Under the pieces are notes generated by a model, which was not told the DNA's origin, searched no databases, and saw nothing but the letters and a program-made list of their open reading frames with translations. Positions 55,647 through 64,000 of a stretch of DNA of 64,000 nucleotides are shown here, one piece after another. Where the stretch lies: positions 147,001 through 211,000 of the forward strand of contig JAEMWC010000364.1 of the NCBI GenBank assembly GCA_016490735.1. Reading direction: 5' to 3'. Numbering within the stretch: position 1 is the first letter of the stretch; each line of letters opens with the position of its first letter. The stretch is from Pachyseris speciosa. Its lineage: Eukaryota > Cnidaria > Anthozoa > Scleractinia > Pachyseridae. A program made the translations under genes and the position numbers.

Positions 55647-56479
55647 TATAAAGCACAAATCATTTCAAAAACAAATGCCCCTCTCTTCTCTCTATAGAAA
55701 GGTGCCATACAAATTGAAATTTCTCAGTTCTTTTTGAAGATTTAAAAACCAAACAAGCAACCTATTACTATGAAAGAAATGACAGATATTGAAGTTAAAC
55801 AGTATTCCCGTTTGCCTTAATATGGAAATCTTTTACACCAAAACAGGAAGACGAGCAGAGACAAGATCCGTAACCGGATGGGTAATTTCGGTATAAATTT
55901 TCCTGTGTCCCGTAATTTGTCTCACCAGTCCGGCTTTAAAAGTAACGAAGCGATTCCAAAATTTCAAAAGTGACTTTGACTTTGAGTTCGCTGTGGAGAA
56001 CAATTTTTAAATTATCTTTAAAGCCAGTAAAAAAAATTTTCTTTTCCGGTTATAAGTTTCTTAACCCGTCGCCTTGATCTTTGCATTTCACTGGAACTTA
56101 AAATGAACAAAAATATTCAGATATGGTGAAAGAAAATTGCATTGTCGAATTCCATGAAAAGGGGGAATTTTTACCCCAATATTTTTTACAAGCGAAAGAG
56201 AATTTAAATGTTAATAAAAATGATGATAATAATAATACATGGATAAATGACAATATTTTCGTAATTGTCTAATCCGGAAGACGTACAGACATTTGTCTTT
56301 TAAGGACTTGCTTTTTTTGAATTAGAATTGTCTCATCGACATATAGCTTTCATTGGCTAAAACAGACAGACAGGTAAATAAACTAATAACATATAACCGA
56401 CAAAGAGAAATTTTGAATTCTATTTTCCTCGGTAGGGCGGTAGTGGTTTTCAAGGACACCTTTATAGAGGAAAGTATAC

Positions 56480-56560
56480 ATGGATACTCGCCTCCACTTC
56501 TGTATTTCCATTCTACTGATTTCTTTCAAACTGGCCTCCGCCTGTTTCATAATTTCGGAA
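56480..56560 (+). pseudogene. Broken second copy of PAN/EGF exon 1
   Basis: MDTRLHFCISILLISFKLAS mirrors exon 1 at 45945 (MATRLHFCISILLLSSLKLA). A deletion of about 22 bp compared with copy A removes the last codons and the whole GTAAGT donor, so translation runs on into intron sequence and splicing to exon 2 is not possible from here. The upstream TATA is also degraded. Although it lies nearer to exon 2, copy A must be the functional first exon if the gene is expressed. Confidence 0.8.
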
Positions 56561-57131
56561 ACCTTGCTTTGGTTCCTTCGCCTTTTCAGTTCTCATACCG
56601 CAGGACGTTTTCCCATCATGATTCAACCTTTTCATTGTTGTCCCGAAAATCAGATGATGTGCAATAATTACAGTTTTTCAAGTCGGGAGATAAATTTATC
56701 GCAATTTTTTTTATCTGATGTGATATTTTGGTTGTACACTGAATCACAGGTAGCATCATTTTCGTCACTGTAAGTTCTTGTTTCCGTTGCATGGAGTATG
56801 GTACTTTTCTCTGGTCTTGGATGAAAATCGTTCCGTTTTTAATCTTTTCCGAAACGTTTTCTAATTTTTTTCCCACTAGCTGTTTTCTAACTTTTCGCAT
56901 CACAGACATAAACCCGTGTTTTTCACGATTTGAGAAACGACGTTTAGCATTGTAGCAGGTGGATAGACTTCGGTATCAAGTTTCTGTTTCTATCCCAGTC
57001 CTGTTCATTGGGTAAACTTGTGGGTTTGCCAAACATTCAGAGGTAAATGTTGCTTTTTGATCAGCTGTCGAGATAACTCTCAAAGTAAAGCCACATTTTA
57101 CGAAATGCTAGACCGTAAGCGTGAAGCAAAT

Positions 57132-57342
57132 AATTACAATGTGCGCAAACAGTTGGTTGTTTGTTAATGCTTTATCACCCACGTGGCAATCAATTGATTG
57201 TAGCATAATTTGTACAACTCACAAACCCAGAGCCTTGTAGTCCTCGGGACGTTAAAATCGGAATACGTAGTAAAATATATTGGTAACTCCTCAAGATTAG
57301 CTTAGTGTCTCTCCCGAGAGTAGAGAAACCTGACTTGTTACA
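57132..57342 (+). repeat. Ty3-type 5' LTR
   Basis: About 211 bp, matching 59364-59570 (AAAATATATTGGTAACTC, GACTTGTTAC). It is immediately followed by TGGAAGCAGCG, a primer-binding-site-like TGG start. Confidence 0.8.
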
Positions 57343-59363
57343 TGGAAGCAGCGAAATCCAGACGACTACGAAAAAAAACTCTTTGGATGTGGAATGGATC
57401 TCAGCTTCAGTCTATGGAAACGACAAGAATCGTCCAGCATTATCCAACGCCATGAAGGGAAAACTCCGTGGGATTTGTTGTCATCGACAATAATCCTACG
57501 CCACTAATCGATGCGAGAGCAGCACAACATATGGGACTGATTGATCACAGTCCACGATGAGAATTTCTCTAATCGTTCCCCGGCCAAGCAGCTATCCACT
57601 GAAGAACTGCTTCAACGACAATCTGATGTATTCGATCGTCGGCTTGGAACCCTGTCTGGTTACGTACATTTAGAAGTGGACAGCAACATTCAACCACCTC
57701 GAAGAGTCACCACAGCCTTGACGGAGAAATTGAAAGACAAGTTGACTAGTTACGGTGAACGAGGAATCCTTGTAATAGGAGAAGAACCATCACCTTGGGT
57801 TAGCAGTTTAGCAGTCGCTACCAAGAAGTTAGGGTGCACTGATAATATGCATTGATCCACGACCGCTGAACAAGGCTCTCAAGAGGGAGACCTACCTTCC
57901 TGAACTGTCTCAGACGAAGGTTTTCTTCACCGTAGCTTTGCTTTCAAGAGAATGGTACTGCGTCTTTAACTACGAGTTGAGCCCGCTGACAACATCTGCA
58001 ACGCCATTTGGACGCGATACCGTTCTTTGTCGTCTGCCATTTGATTTATTAGCGTTAACCGAGATTTTTCGGAAGAGAGTTAACCAAGCTCTGAACGGTT
58101 TAACCGGAGTACTCGTTATAGCGATGACATCTTAGTCTACGGCATTGGAAACACTGCAGATGAGACGATCGTCACGGACCACAGCAGAGACATTGAAGGG
58201 TTGTTAGAGCGGTTCCGTGAACGTAGTATCAAATTACCTTAACAAGGACAAGTCAAAGCTTAGACGCAAAGACCTCAAAGACCTCTCTCTTTTTTCTTTA
58301 CCAGCAACGGTGTGAAGATATTTGGATCCACAAAAAAAAGGAAAAGCTGACCAGAAAATGCTGAAGCCTGAGGATGCTGAAGGCATGCAGCGATTAAACG
58401 GATTCGTAAATATCATAAACGACCCTGCGAAATTTCTGCCTTGATTAGCAGATCTGATGGAACCCTTACGCAAATTAAGGAAAGGATCTTGAATGAGACT
58501 GGATCACGAAAGACGACAAAGCTCTCGAAGAAGTGAAGAAATTGGTGATCACAGTTCCTATCCTCAGCTATCCCCAAACCAAAGTAGATCTCGAGGTACA
58601 ATGAGGTGCAAATTAGAAGGGTCTCGGAGCTGCTCTGTTTCAAAATGAAAAACCTATCGCCTACGCAAGTTGTGCGAAACCTGATACGCTCATATTGAGA
58701 AAAAGATATTGGCGATCGTTTTCTCCCATGGAAAGTCCCACCAGGGTACTATTGGACGAGCATTCGTGGTGAAAAGCCACCATAAACCACTGGAATACAT
58801 TCTGAAGAAGCTTCTCGATCTCTTCCGCGCACCTCGCCAACTGCAAGGCATGATGATGAAAACTTCAGAAGTACATAGCCTAGTAGAAGTGCGCTACGAA
58901 ATTGGGAACAATATGTGCATCGCAAAGCATGTGAAGCGGGAGTCGGCCCGTACTTAGGTATCTTAGACTGCAGAAAAACCGACACAAGGAATTGGATCCA
59001 ACCCAGTCCGGCGACTTGTGAGTCGAAAAAGGGAGACCCTGCTTCCAGCAAACAGGCCGACTACTGCTAGCGGAAACATCCCTGTAGTAACGGAAGGCTA
59101 TAGAGACGCCTACACCAAGTCCTTCAACACCGCAGCTGACCGGTGAACCAGAGAAAAATAGTCTGCCGTGAATGTAGAACAATAAGTCGCAGAATACTGT
59201 AGAAAGCCCTTCGTCGATGAAACTGATACCAGCACAAGTGCGCAAAAGCCTGAACGCGTCATAGACTCTTCTTGCTATTGAATGTTCCATATTGAACATT
59301 GCCTGCCCGCTACAGTTTAGAGACATATTTTTGGCACTTTTTTTGTTTTGAAAAAGGAAAGGA
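57343..59363 (+). pseudogene. Internally deleted Ty3 (gypsy)-type retrotransposon
   Basis: Only about 2 kb between LTRs; gag is missing. Traceable pieces: a protease-like start (TPLIDARAAQHMGLI), RT entry (DRRLGTLSGYVHLEVDSNIQ, SPWVSSLAVATKKLG, CIDPRPLNKALKRETYLPEL), LPFDLLALTEIFRKRVNQAL, the catalytic box region DDILVYG near 58125, the RNase H segment (GLGAALFQNEKPIAYASCAK; SHHKPLEYILKK) and the NNMCIAKHVKRES end. Frameshifts occur every 100-300 bp. A purine tract GAAAAAGGAAAGGA precedes the 3' LTR. No integrase is visible, so it is non-autonomous. Confidence 0.82.
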
Positions 59364-59570
59364 TGTTAGAATATGGGTAAACAATAGGTTCTTTATTGAT
59401 ACTTTATCACTCACGTGACAATTGATTGTGGGATGATTTGTATTACTCACGAGCCCAGTAGCTTGTAGTCTTCGGGACAAGAAGATCGCGATACGTATTA
59501 AAATATATTGGTAACTCTTGCAGAGTTGTTTAGTGTCTCTTCTGAGAGTAAAGCTACCCGACTTGTTACG
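59364..59570 (+). repeat. Ty3-type 3' LTR
   Basis: 207 bp, starts TGTTAGAATATGGG right after the purine tract and ends GACTTGTTACG. More diverged from the 5' LTR than the BEL LTR pair is from each other, so this insertion is probably older. Confidence 0.8.
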
Positions 59571-60356
59571 TAGAGCGGGGCAGGGAAAGAACGCAAAGGA
59601 AACCTCTTTCCCCAACCCTCCCCAGATAGATGCGCTCCTCATTCCACGGGCCTATTTCTTCCTTCCTTTTCTCGATCTTTCTAGTACCTGTTAGGCTAGA
59701 GACATTTTAGTTGAAAATTGAGAAATAACATGTGAATCTTGTGTTTCCAGTCCGAGGGTTTTTGTTTTGGTCTCAGTGGCGTTCCGGGTTTTCATCAATT
59801 AGGAAATGATTTCCTCGTCTTTTCCCAACGTTCACTTATTTTTGCAGCCTTTTACAACTCGGATGACTAGCTTTTTTAAACGCGATTGTCTTCTCTCCCC
59901 CCACCACCCCGACCACCCCAACGGCCCTCCCGAAAAGGAAAAATCTACCAACCCAAAAAAGAAAGAAAAACAAAACAAAACAAAACAACGCAAAACGAAA
60001 ATACCTGGTCCTGAAAGGAGAATTTGTCAATTTAAGATATCTTTCCTTAAAATGTAGTCTAACATTACATCCCTTCAAAGGCAGAGAAATAAATTTGACT
60101 CTATCCTCAAACGTCAATATCATTAAGTAATGAAACTAGGCTTAAAAGTTACCATCACCGAACTTTCTCTTGCCAACTATCGAGTTTAATCATATTACCA
60201 CCAAGAGCTGGTGCAAATAGTCTTAAAACTGAACTAAACATGAAAGGGGCTATTAAGTTCTCAATGAGCACTTTCATGCATGTTACATGTGCTCTCCGGT
60301 TTTTGCATTTCGTTTTAACATGAAAACTTGGTGTTAAAAGTTGTTCACTCTTTCAG
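59571..60356. other. Intron 1 end of the PAN/EGF gene
   Basis: No feature except a C-rich and an A-rich tract at 59890-60000. The acceptor of exon 2 (CTCTTTCAG) lies at 60348-60356. Confidence 0.5.
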
Positions 60357-60511
60357 GTCAATGCCGTGAAATGGCCTTTCCATCTTATTACTTCTTCGCT
60401 GAGAAACGGCTGATAAAGCACAACATAACAACTGTCCAAGTGCCGAATATGGGTGTCTGTGAGCTGCTTTGCTACCACGAGCACAACTGCGTCGACACTT
60501 TGTTAAATCAG
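60357..60511 (+). CDS. PAN/EGF secreted protein, exon 2 (PAN/apple domain)
   Basis: 155-nt exon from acceptor TTTCAG to donor GTAAAC; phase 1 in, phase 0 out. Encodes QCREMAFPSYYFFAEKRLIK, HNITTVQVPNMGVCELLCYH and EHNCVDTLLNQ. The Cys spacing (C...C...C...C with VCELLCYHEHNC) is that of the N-terminal half of a PAN/apple domain, a protein- or sugar-binding extracellular module. The second half of a standard PAN domain is missing; the next exon goes straight to EGF, as in a number of cnidarian proteins. Confidence 0.78.
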
Positions 60512-61038
60512 GTAAACATAATACACGTTAAAAATACGGTTATAACTTTGCGTCTACACTAATTTTATTTTTCCTATCCGTGTTAATTGCATCACACCTG
60601 CTCAGAGCAATGCTGATGGTGTTCCAAAGATTGCACATGGAAAATTGCTCAGCGGATTAATATTGCATTGGGGAAGGGGGAGAGGGGGCTAGTGGCAGTG
60701 GCGATCATATGTCAATAGTGTGAAGGCCTCTGTAACTTGTTTTCTGAATTTCGTTGCCTTTAATTTCCTGATTTTCACTCCTTCAGTGGGGACGAAGCTA
60801 AAATACAAACCCTTCCCAAAACCAAGTTCCTTTTATTAGTCACATTTCACATTAAAAACAACCCCTCTCATTCCATTTTTGGCTAAAGAAATATTAAGTC
60901 TATTGACAAAGTGACAAGAAAACTAGACAGGTGTGATTGATCTGAGGTCACGAGGGATTTCTATTATATATATTCAGAACAAATGCGGTAATGGACTGAC
61001 CGAGCTGCCGCTAATTTGAAGTATTTTTTCCCTTACAG

Positions 61039-61153
61039 AATGCTTGTGGCCGTACCTCTTGTCAGAATGGCGGTACCTGTCAATCCGGATTTACAAGCAA
61101 GCGATATCGGTGTTTATGTCCTTCTGGTTACACTGGTGAAAACTGTGAGAACA
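61039..61153 (+). CDS. PAN/EGF secreted protein, exon 3 (EGF domain)
   Basis: 115-nt exon, acceptor CCCTTACAG, donor GTAAGG; phase 0 in, phase 1 out. Encodes NACGRTSCQNGGTCQSGF and YRCLCPSGYTGENCEN: a complete six-cysteine EGF domain (C-x4-C-x5-C, then C-x-C, then C) with the usual CPSGYTGENCE ending. EGF modules mediate protein contacts outside the cell. In frame with exons 2 and 4. Confidence 0.88.
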
Positions 61154-61254
61154 GTAAGGAATGAAATCACATGGTTTTATTTTGTATATTTTAGTTTATG
61201 GATATTTAACTATCAAGGTATCTTTGAAGGTACAAGAGTCTCAGCTACGGACAG

Positions 61255-62400
61255 CTGTTTGATAATTGCGATGATCATTCACATATTCATTGTTTCTTTC
61301 TTGTTAGAAACGCGCTCTTGCAGTCTCGTATTCGGAGTGTTCACTCACCTTGATCAGCGGTCAGGAACATTGCGACCCTGGAAAGTTCAGATCTGGAAAT
61401 CAGAATATCGGACTTCCCGTAGAACTGGGCATGCTTAGAGTTCAACGTCATATTGGAGTTCACTTTTCGGACATTTGAATTGTTAAAAAAAAAAGAATCA
61501 AAATCGTAAACTTAAAGAATCTTTCGAGAATCGCTCGTTTCTTCAAGCCTGTGCAGTAAGGAACGAACCCTCGCGGTACGAAATTGCGTGCTCTTTGCGT
61601 AAAAGAATGTGCTGCGCGTACGCAAATGAGGCACTGCGGTATCCATTGGTTTTAATGATCATTATGTTTATGTTATTCTACAATCTCGGACGAAATTACT
61701 TGAGAAAATAGGCCTCCTGGAGCCCAAAATTCTTCTCCAACATGTGTGAGTCAACAATAACCCTAAAGTAACTTCCCTTCCCCCCTTCCCCTTTTCAATG
61801 CTGAAGTTGGGAAGCCGCCATTGTCAGGGAAACGGTTAGGAAGCGGAGACAACATTGAATTGGGGGGAGGAGGACTTTAAAACTCAGTTGATCACTGTTT
61901 GCACGTACAAAGGCTTCTAAGCTGAATTTTCTCAACAGTTTTTCCAAGATTGTAGATACTAACGGGTGTAAGGCAAATCCTCGCAAATGTGACAAAAAAA
62001 TGCATTTACAACAAGGATCTGACACTTACATCTGTAACGCCGGATACTCTGAAGATGGACACCACTGTAAAAGTATCTTACATTGTTAATTCAAGACATT
62101 GAATTAACGATTAAATAAAGTTCTTACTGTTGTTCTCTGCTTAATTAGTGTTCATAACTGCGATGATTATTCACATATTTATTAATTACCGTTCAGTGCC
62201 ATCTTCACTTTCCTTCCGGTCATTTGTATTGTTTGAAACAACAATCAAAATCATAAACTTAACGGATCTTTCGAGAGTCGCTCAGCGCGGTAAGGTACGC
62301 GATTGCGTGCTCTTGGAATAAAAAATGTGCTGCGCATGAGTAAATCCATCGTTTTCAATGGGCATCATTTACACGTTATCCAAGATATCGGGCCCTATAA
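61255..62400. repeat. Tandem duplication of EGF intron DNA
   Basis: 61255-61690 and 62150-62400 share collinear pieces (GCGATGAT(C/T)ATTCACATAT, ATCAAAATC(G/A)TAAACTTAA, ATTGCGTGCTCTT, TGTGCTGCGC). They flank the exon at 61956, so the EGF exon and its intron were multiplied in tandem. Confidence 0.7.
61956..62072 (+). CDS. PAN/EGF protein, exon 4 (EGF domain lacking two cysteines)
   Basis: 117-nt exon, acceptor AAGATTGTAG, donor GTATCT; phase 1 in and out, the typical EGF module phase. Encodes TNGCKANPRKCDKK, then ICNAGYSEDGHHCK. Compared with the inverted copy at 63143-63264 it has lost five bases, which removes the third Cys, and the fourth Cys is Tyr. Since EGF bonds are C1-C3, C2-C4, C5-C6, two of three bonds are lost. 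The frame remains open. It may be non-functional, or the last exon before a lost 3' part. Confidence 0.65.
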
Positions 62401-62496
62401 ATTAGCAATGTAGGCAACTTTCTAGTCAGAAGCACATTCAAAACAACTGAGCAACCTGGCACCAACCTCGTTCCCAGGGCTTTTCCCTAGAAAGAA

Positions 62497-62562
62497 AAAT
62501 GAAAGGACAAGTTTTGCTTCGCGAACGTGTGTATTTAAAGGTGCCAGGTTGATCAGCAACAA
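62497..62562 (-). mobile_element. 66-bp PLE scrap
   Basis: GAAAGGACAAGTTTTGC(T/A)TCGCGA and AAAGGTGCCAGGTTG match 30056-30110, the nuclease-lead coding region of the PLE family seen at 29962. Confidence 0.7.
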
Positions 62563-63087
62563 CAGTATTTCTTCCAGTACGCTAGTAGTTTACATACTTA
62601 TTATACTAGATACGCCTTGAGTCATAATCTCTACAAACCACAAGTCAGAACAAACACTGGGAAACAAATTGTATCCTATATGGCTTCCATCTTTTGGCAT
62701 AATATTCCTTCTTATTTGAAAAATCTTAATGTGTATCAATTTTCCAAAAAAATTAAGCTATACCTCTCCTCTGAACAACTCGAAAATTCCATGAGATAAC
62801 TAACATTTTGAACATTTAACTCCTTTGAATATCCACTGCTCATATGGTTCGGTCTGTCTCGTTGTGTTTGCACTTTATTTACTCATCTCTTTCAATCCTT
62901 TAATCTTATTTTGGTTTGCACTTAAAAGGCAGGAGAATAACTCGAAAACCGCAAGGTTCTTTTATCCTCCTGGCTAAACTTTAAGCATATCTATTTTTTA
63001 ATCAACTGTAGTTTTGTCCCTTACTATGTAAATATGTCTTTAAGTGTTTAGAGTAAAAAAGTATTGTTGTTGTTGTTGTTGTTGTTA
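62563..63087 (+). mobile_element. 3' end of a LINE
   Basis: Frame 62606-62799 encodes LYKPQVRTNTGKQIVSYMAS, IFWHNIPSYLKNLNVYQFSK, KIKLYLSSEQ, then a stop: the C-terminal part of a CR1/L2-like LINE (R-x-x-x-G...W-x-x-I/L-P...FK/KK). A 3' UTR and (GTT)n tail at 63064-63087 follow. It lies between the two inverted EGF exon copies. Confidence 0.85.
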
Positions 63088-63088
63088 G

Positions 63089-63330
63089 TAAGAACTGTAT
63101 TTAATTGTTAATTCAATGTCTTGAATTAACAATGTAAGATACTTCTACAGTGGTGTCCATCTTCAGAGTATCCGGCGTTACAGATGCAAGTGTTAGATCC
63201 TTGTTGTAAATGCATTTCGCGTTTTTGTCACATATGCGAGGATTTGCCTTACACCCGTTAGTATCTAGAATAACGTAAAAATAATGACTATTAAAACCAA
63301 TGGATACCGGCGAAGACCGCGAACGATGAG
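63089..63330 (-). repeat. Inverted copy of the EGF exon 4 region
   Basis: The reverse complement of 63089-63270 matches 61956-62133. Further out, its upstream intron (ATCCATTGGTTTTAATAGTC) matches 61635-61665. The plus copy has gained 0.27 kb between intron and exon. Confidence 0.85.
63143..63264 (-). pseudogene. Frameshifted EGF exon, inverted copy
   Basis: 122 bp with matching acceptor (ATTCTAG) and donor (GTATCT). It starts TNGCKANPRICDKNAKCIYN with the third Cys intact. A one-base frame change after this residue puts the second half (GSNTCICNAGYSEDGHHC) in another frame. The length is five bases more than the plus copy. Confidence 0.8.
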
Positions 63331-63420
63331 TTTGACAGCAAACACATCCTGATATGAAGGGTGATCTCCGCCCAAATTATGTTTCAAATTGTGTTATGCA
63401 GAATCTCCAATTTTTCTTAC

Positions 63421-63600
63421 TGGCAATCAAATTCTTTTCTAAAGAGATTGGAACAGAAATTTTAGACACCACAAAATAAATTGAAGCAACAGAACAGAAT
63501 TTAAGACATGAGAAGTGAAATAACGACACTAAAACAGAAATTGAAGCAATAGAGCATAAATTACGATTCAATTTCTGTTCTGTTGCTTCAATTCCTATTC
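63421..63600. repeat. Short repeats and inverted repeats (ATTGAAGCAACAGAACAG)
   Basis: The motif ATTGAAGCAAYAGARCA occurs twice directly (63480, 63540) and once inverted (63570-63595). Together with the flanks it may be a small foldback element. Confidence 0.6.
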
Positions 63601-63650
63601 TGATGGGGGATCTTCCCTCGAAAAGACAATTTATTCCTATCCGAATTAAG

Positions 63651-63870
63651 ATGGCCGCTGATGAGAATGTATTTCGGAGAAGTATTCTCGATGTTGTGGG
63701 AGACGTATTGAGAGATCCACAGGCTTCTATGACTGAAAGAGCTTTGTTTCGCCTCGACTGGCTACTCGATGTTGTGAACAGAAACGCAGATTCGTTGGGC
63801 ACAATCGTTGACCTGAATCAAGTTCACTTTCTCCTCCTCGGGAAGCTCGCGACTGTCTTTGTGCTCATAG
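63651..63870 (+). CDS. Possible start of an unrecognised protein-coding gene
   Basis: Frame from ATG 63651 (an in-frame ATG at 63603 is an alternative) encoding MAADENVFRRSILDVVGDVL, RDPQASMTERALFRLDWLLD, VVNRNADSLGTIVDLNQVHF: helical, charged, without a signal peptide. Not recognised. The frame runs into a LINE fragment from about 63870, so the normal continuation is lost or spliced. It could also belong to a transposon. Confidence 0.35.
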
Positions 63871-63879
63871 TGCATGTAA

Positions 63880-64000
63880 TCGTACATCAACTTTTCGGGA
63901 CTTCTATTTTAATAGGGTAGCAAATTTGTGGAACAATATGCCTAATGATGTTAGGCAGGCTGAGTCTATTCACTCTTTTAAGCGTAAACTTAAGTCGTTT
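63880..64000 (+). mobile_element. LINE C-terminal fragment, cut by window edge
   Basis: The frame reads FNRVANLWNNMPNDVRQAES and IHSFKRKLKS, the conserved end of CR1/L2- or RTE-like LINE ORF2. It continues beyond the window. Confidence 0.8.

Larger units (their letters stand above)
54968..57125. repeat. Segmental duplication, copy B
   Basis: Second copy of 45318-47176, with an inverted-repeat element inserted at 55054-55646 and a deletion matching 46510-47000 of copy A. It carries the broken exon 1 at 56480. Confidence 0.88.

Noticed and set aside
1..64000. CRISPR arrays, bacterial operons, phage or toxin-antitoxin systems
   Set aside because: Direct repeats here are tandem satellites without unique spacers; genes have introns and animal retroelements; nothing prokaryotic is seen.

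Overview
This is a 64 kb window of animal nuclear DNA, most likely from an anthozoan cnidarian such as a stony coral or sea anemone. The reasons are intron-split genes with GT/AG junctions, AT-rich intergenic DNA, and a very dense mix of Penelope-like elements (PLEs), L1/Tx1-like and CR1/L2-like LINEs, BEL/Pao and Ty3 retroelements, a Crypton-type recombinase, tRNA-derived SINEs and many short inverted-repeat elements. The species call is inference. There are no prokaryotic operons, CRISPR arrays or rRNA genes. Much of the window is transposon wreckage, with a few host genes threaded through it.

Layout. 1-0.7 kb: two exons of an unrecognised minus-strand gene, with a 213-bp duplication behind it. 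1.1-2.5 kb: a 266-bp tandem repeat. 2.8-9.6 kb: two PLE copies facing each other, interrupted by a short inverted-repeat element and other DNA. 9.7-17.5 kb: SINE, tandem duplications, a 0.5 kb GGTAGT-type array, a 400-bp tandem repeat and hairpin elements. 17.8-20.1 kb: a dispersed repeat whose second copy is at 35.9-37.8 kb. 20-27.8 kb: SINE, PLE scraps, a LINE first-ORF remnant with a 2A motif and an OTU domain, then a nearly full-length broken L1/Tx1-like LINE carrying a SINE. 27.8-29.7 kb: a Crypton-type tyrosine recombinase gene. 30-39.2 kb: minus-strand exons that I identify as TMEM237, a ciliary transition-zone membrane protein; one exon is split by an 802-bp PLE insertion with a perfect 13-bp target duplication. 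42.3 kb: the last exon of a GPSM2/LGN-type GoLoco protein. 45.3-62.1 kb: a plus-strand secreted PAN/EGF gene whose first intron contains a degenerate BEL/Pao element, a broken second copy of its own promoter and exon 1, and a small Ty3 element. The end of the window holds an inverted copy of the last EGF exon, LINE tails and the start of an unknown ORF.

How the parts relate. The host genes (TMEM237, GPSM2-like, PAN/EGF) are not functionally linked in any way I can see. The common theme is repeated transposon impact on them: coding-exon disruption, promoter/exon duplication, and intron growth to about 14 kb. Splice phases were checked by hand. They agree across all TMEM237 exons and across all four PAN/EGF exons, which supports those models. 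The Crypton gene's two exons disagree by one base.
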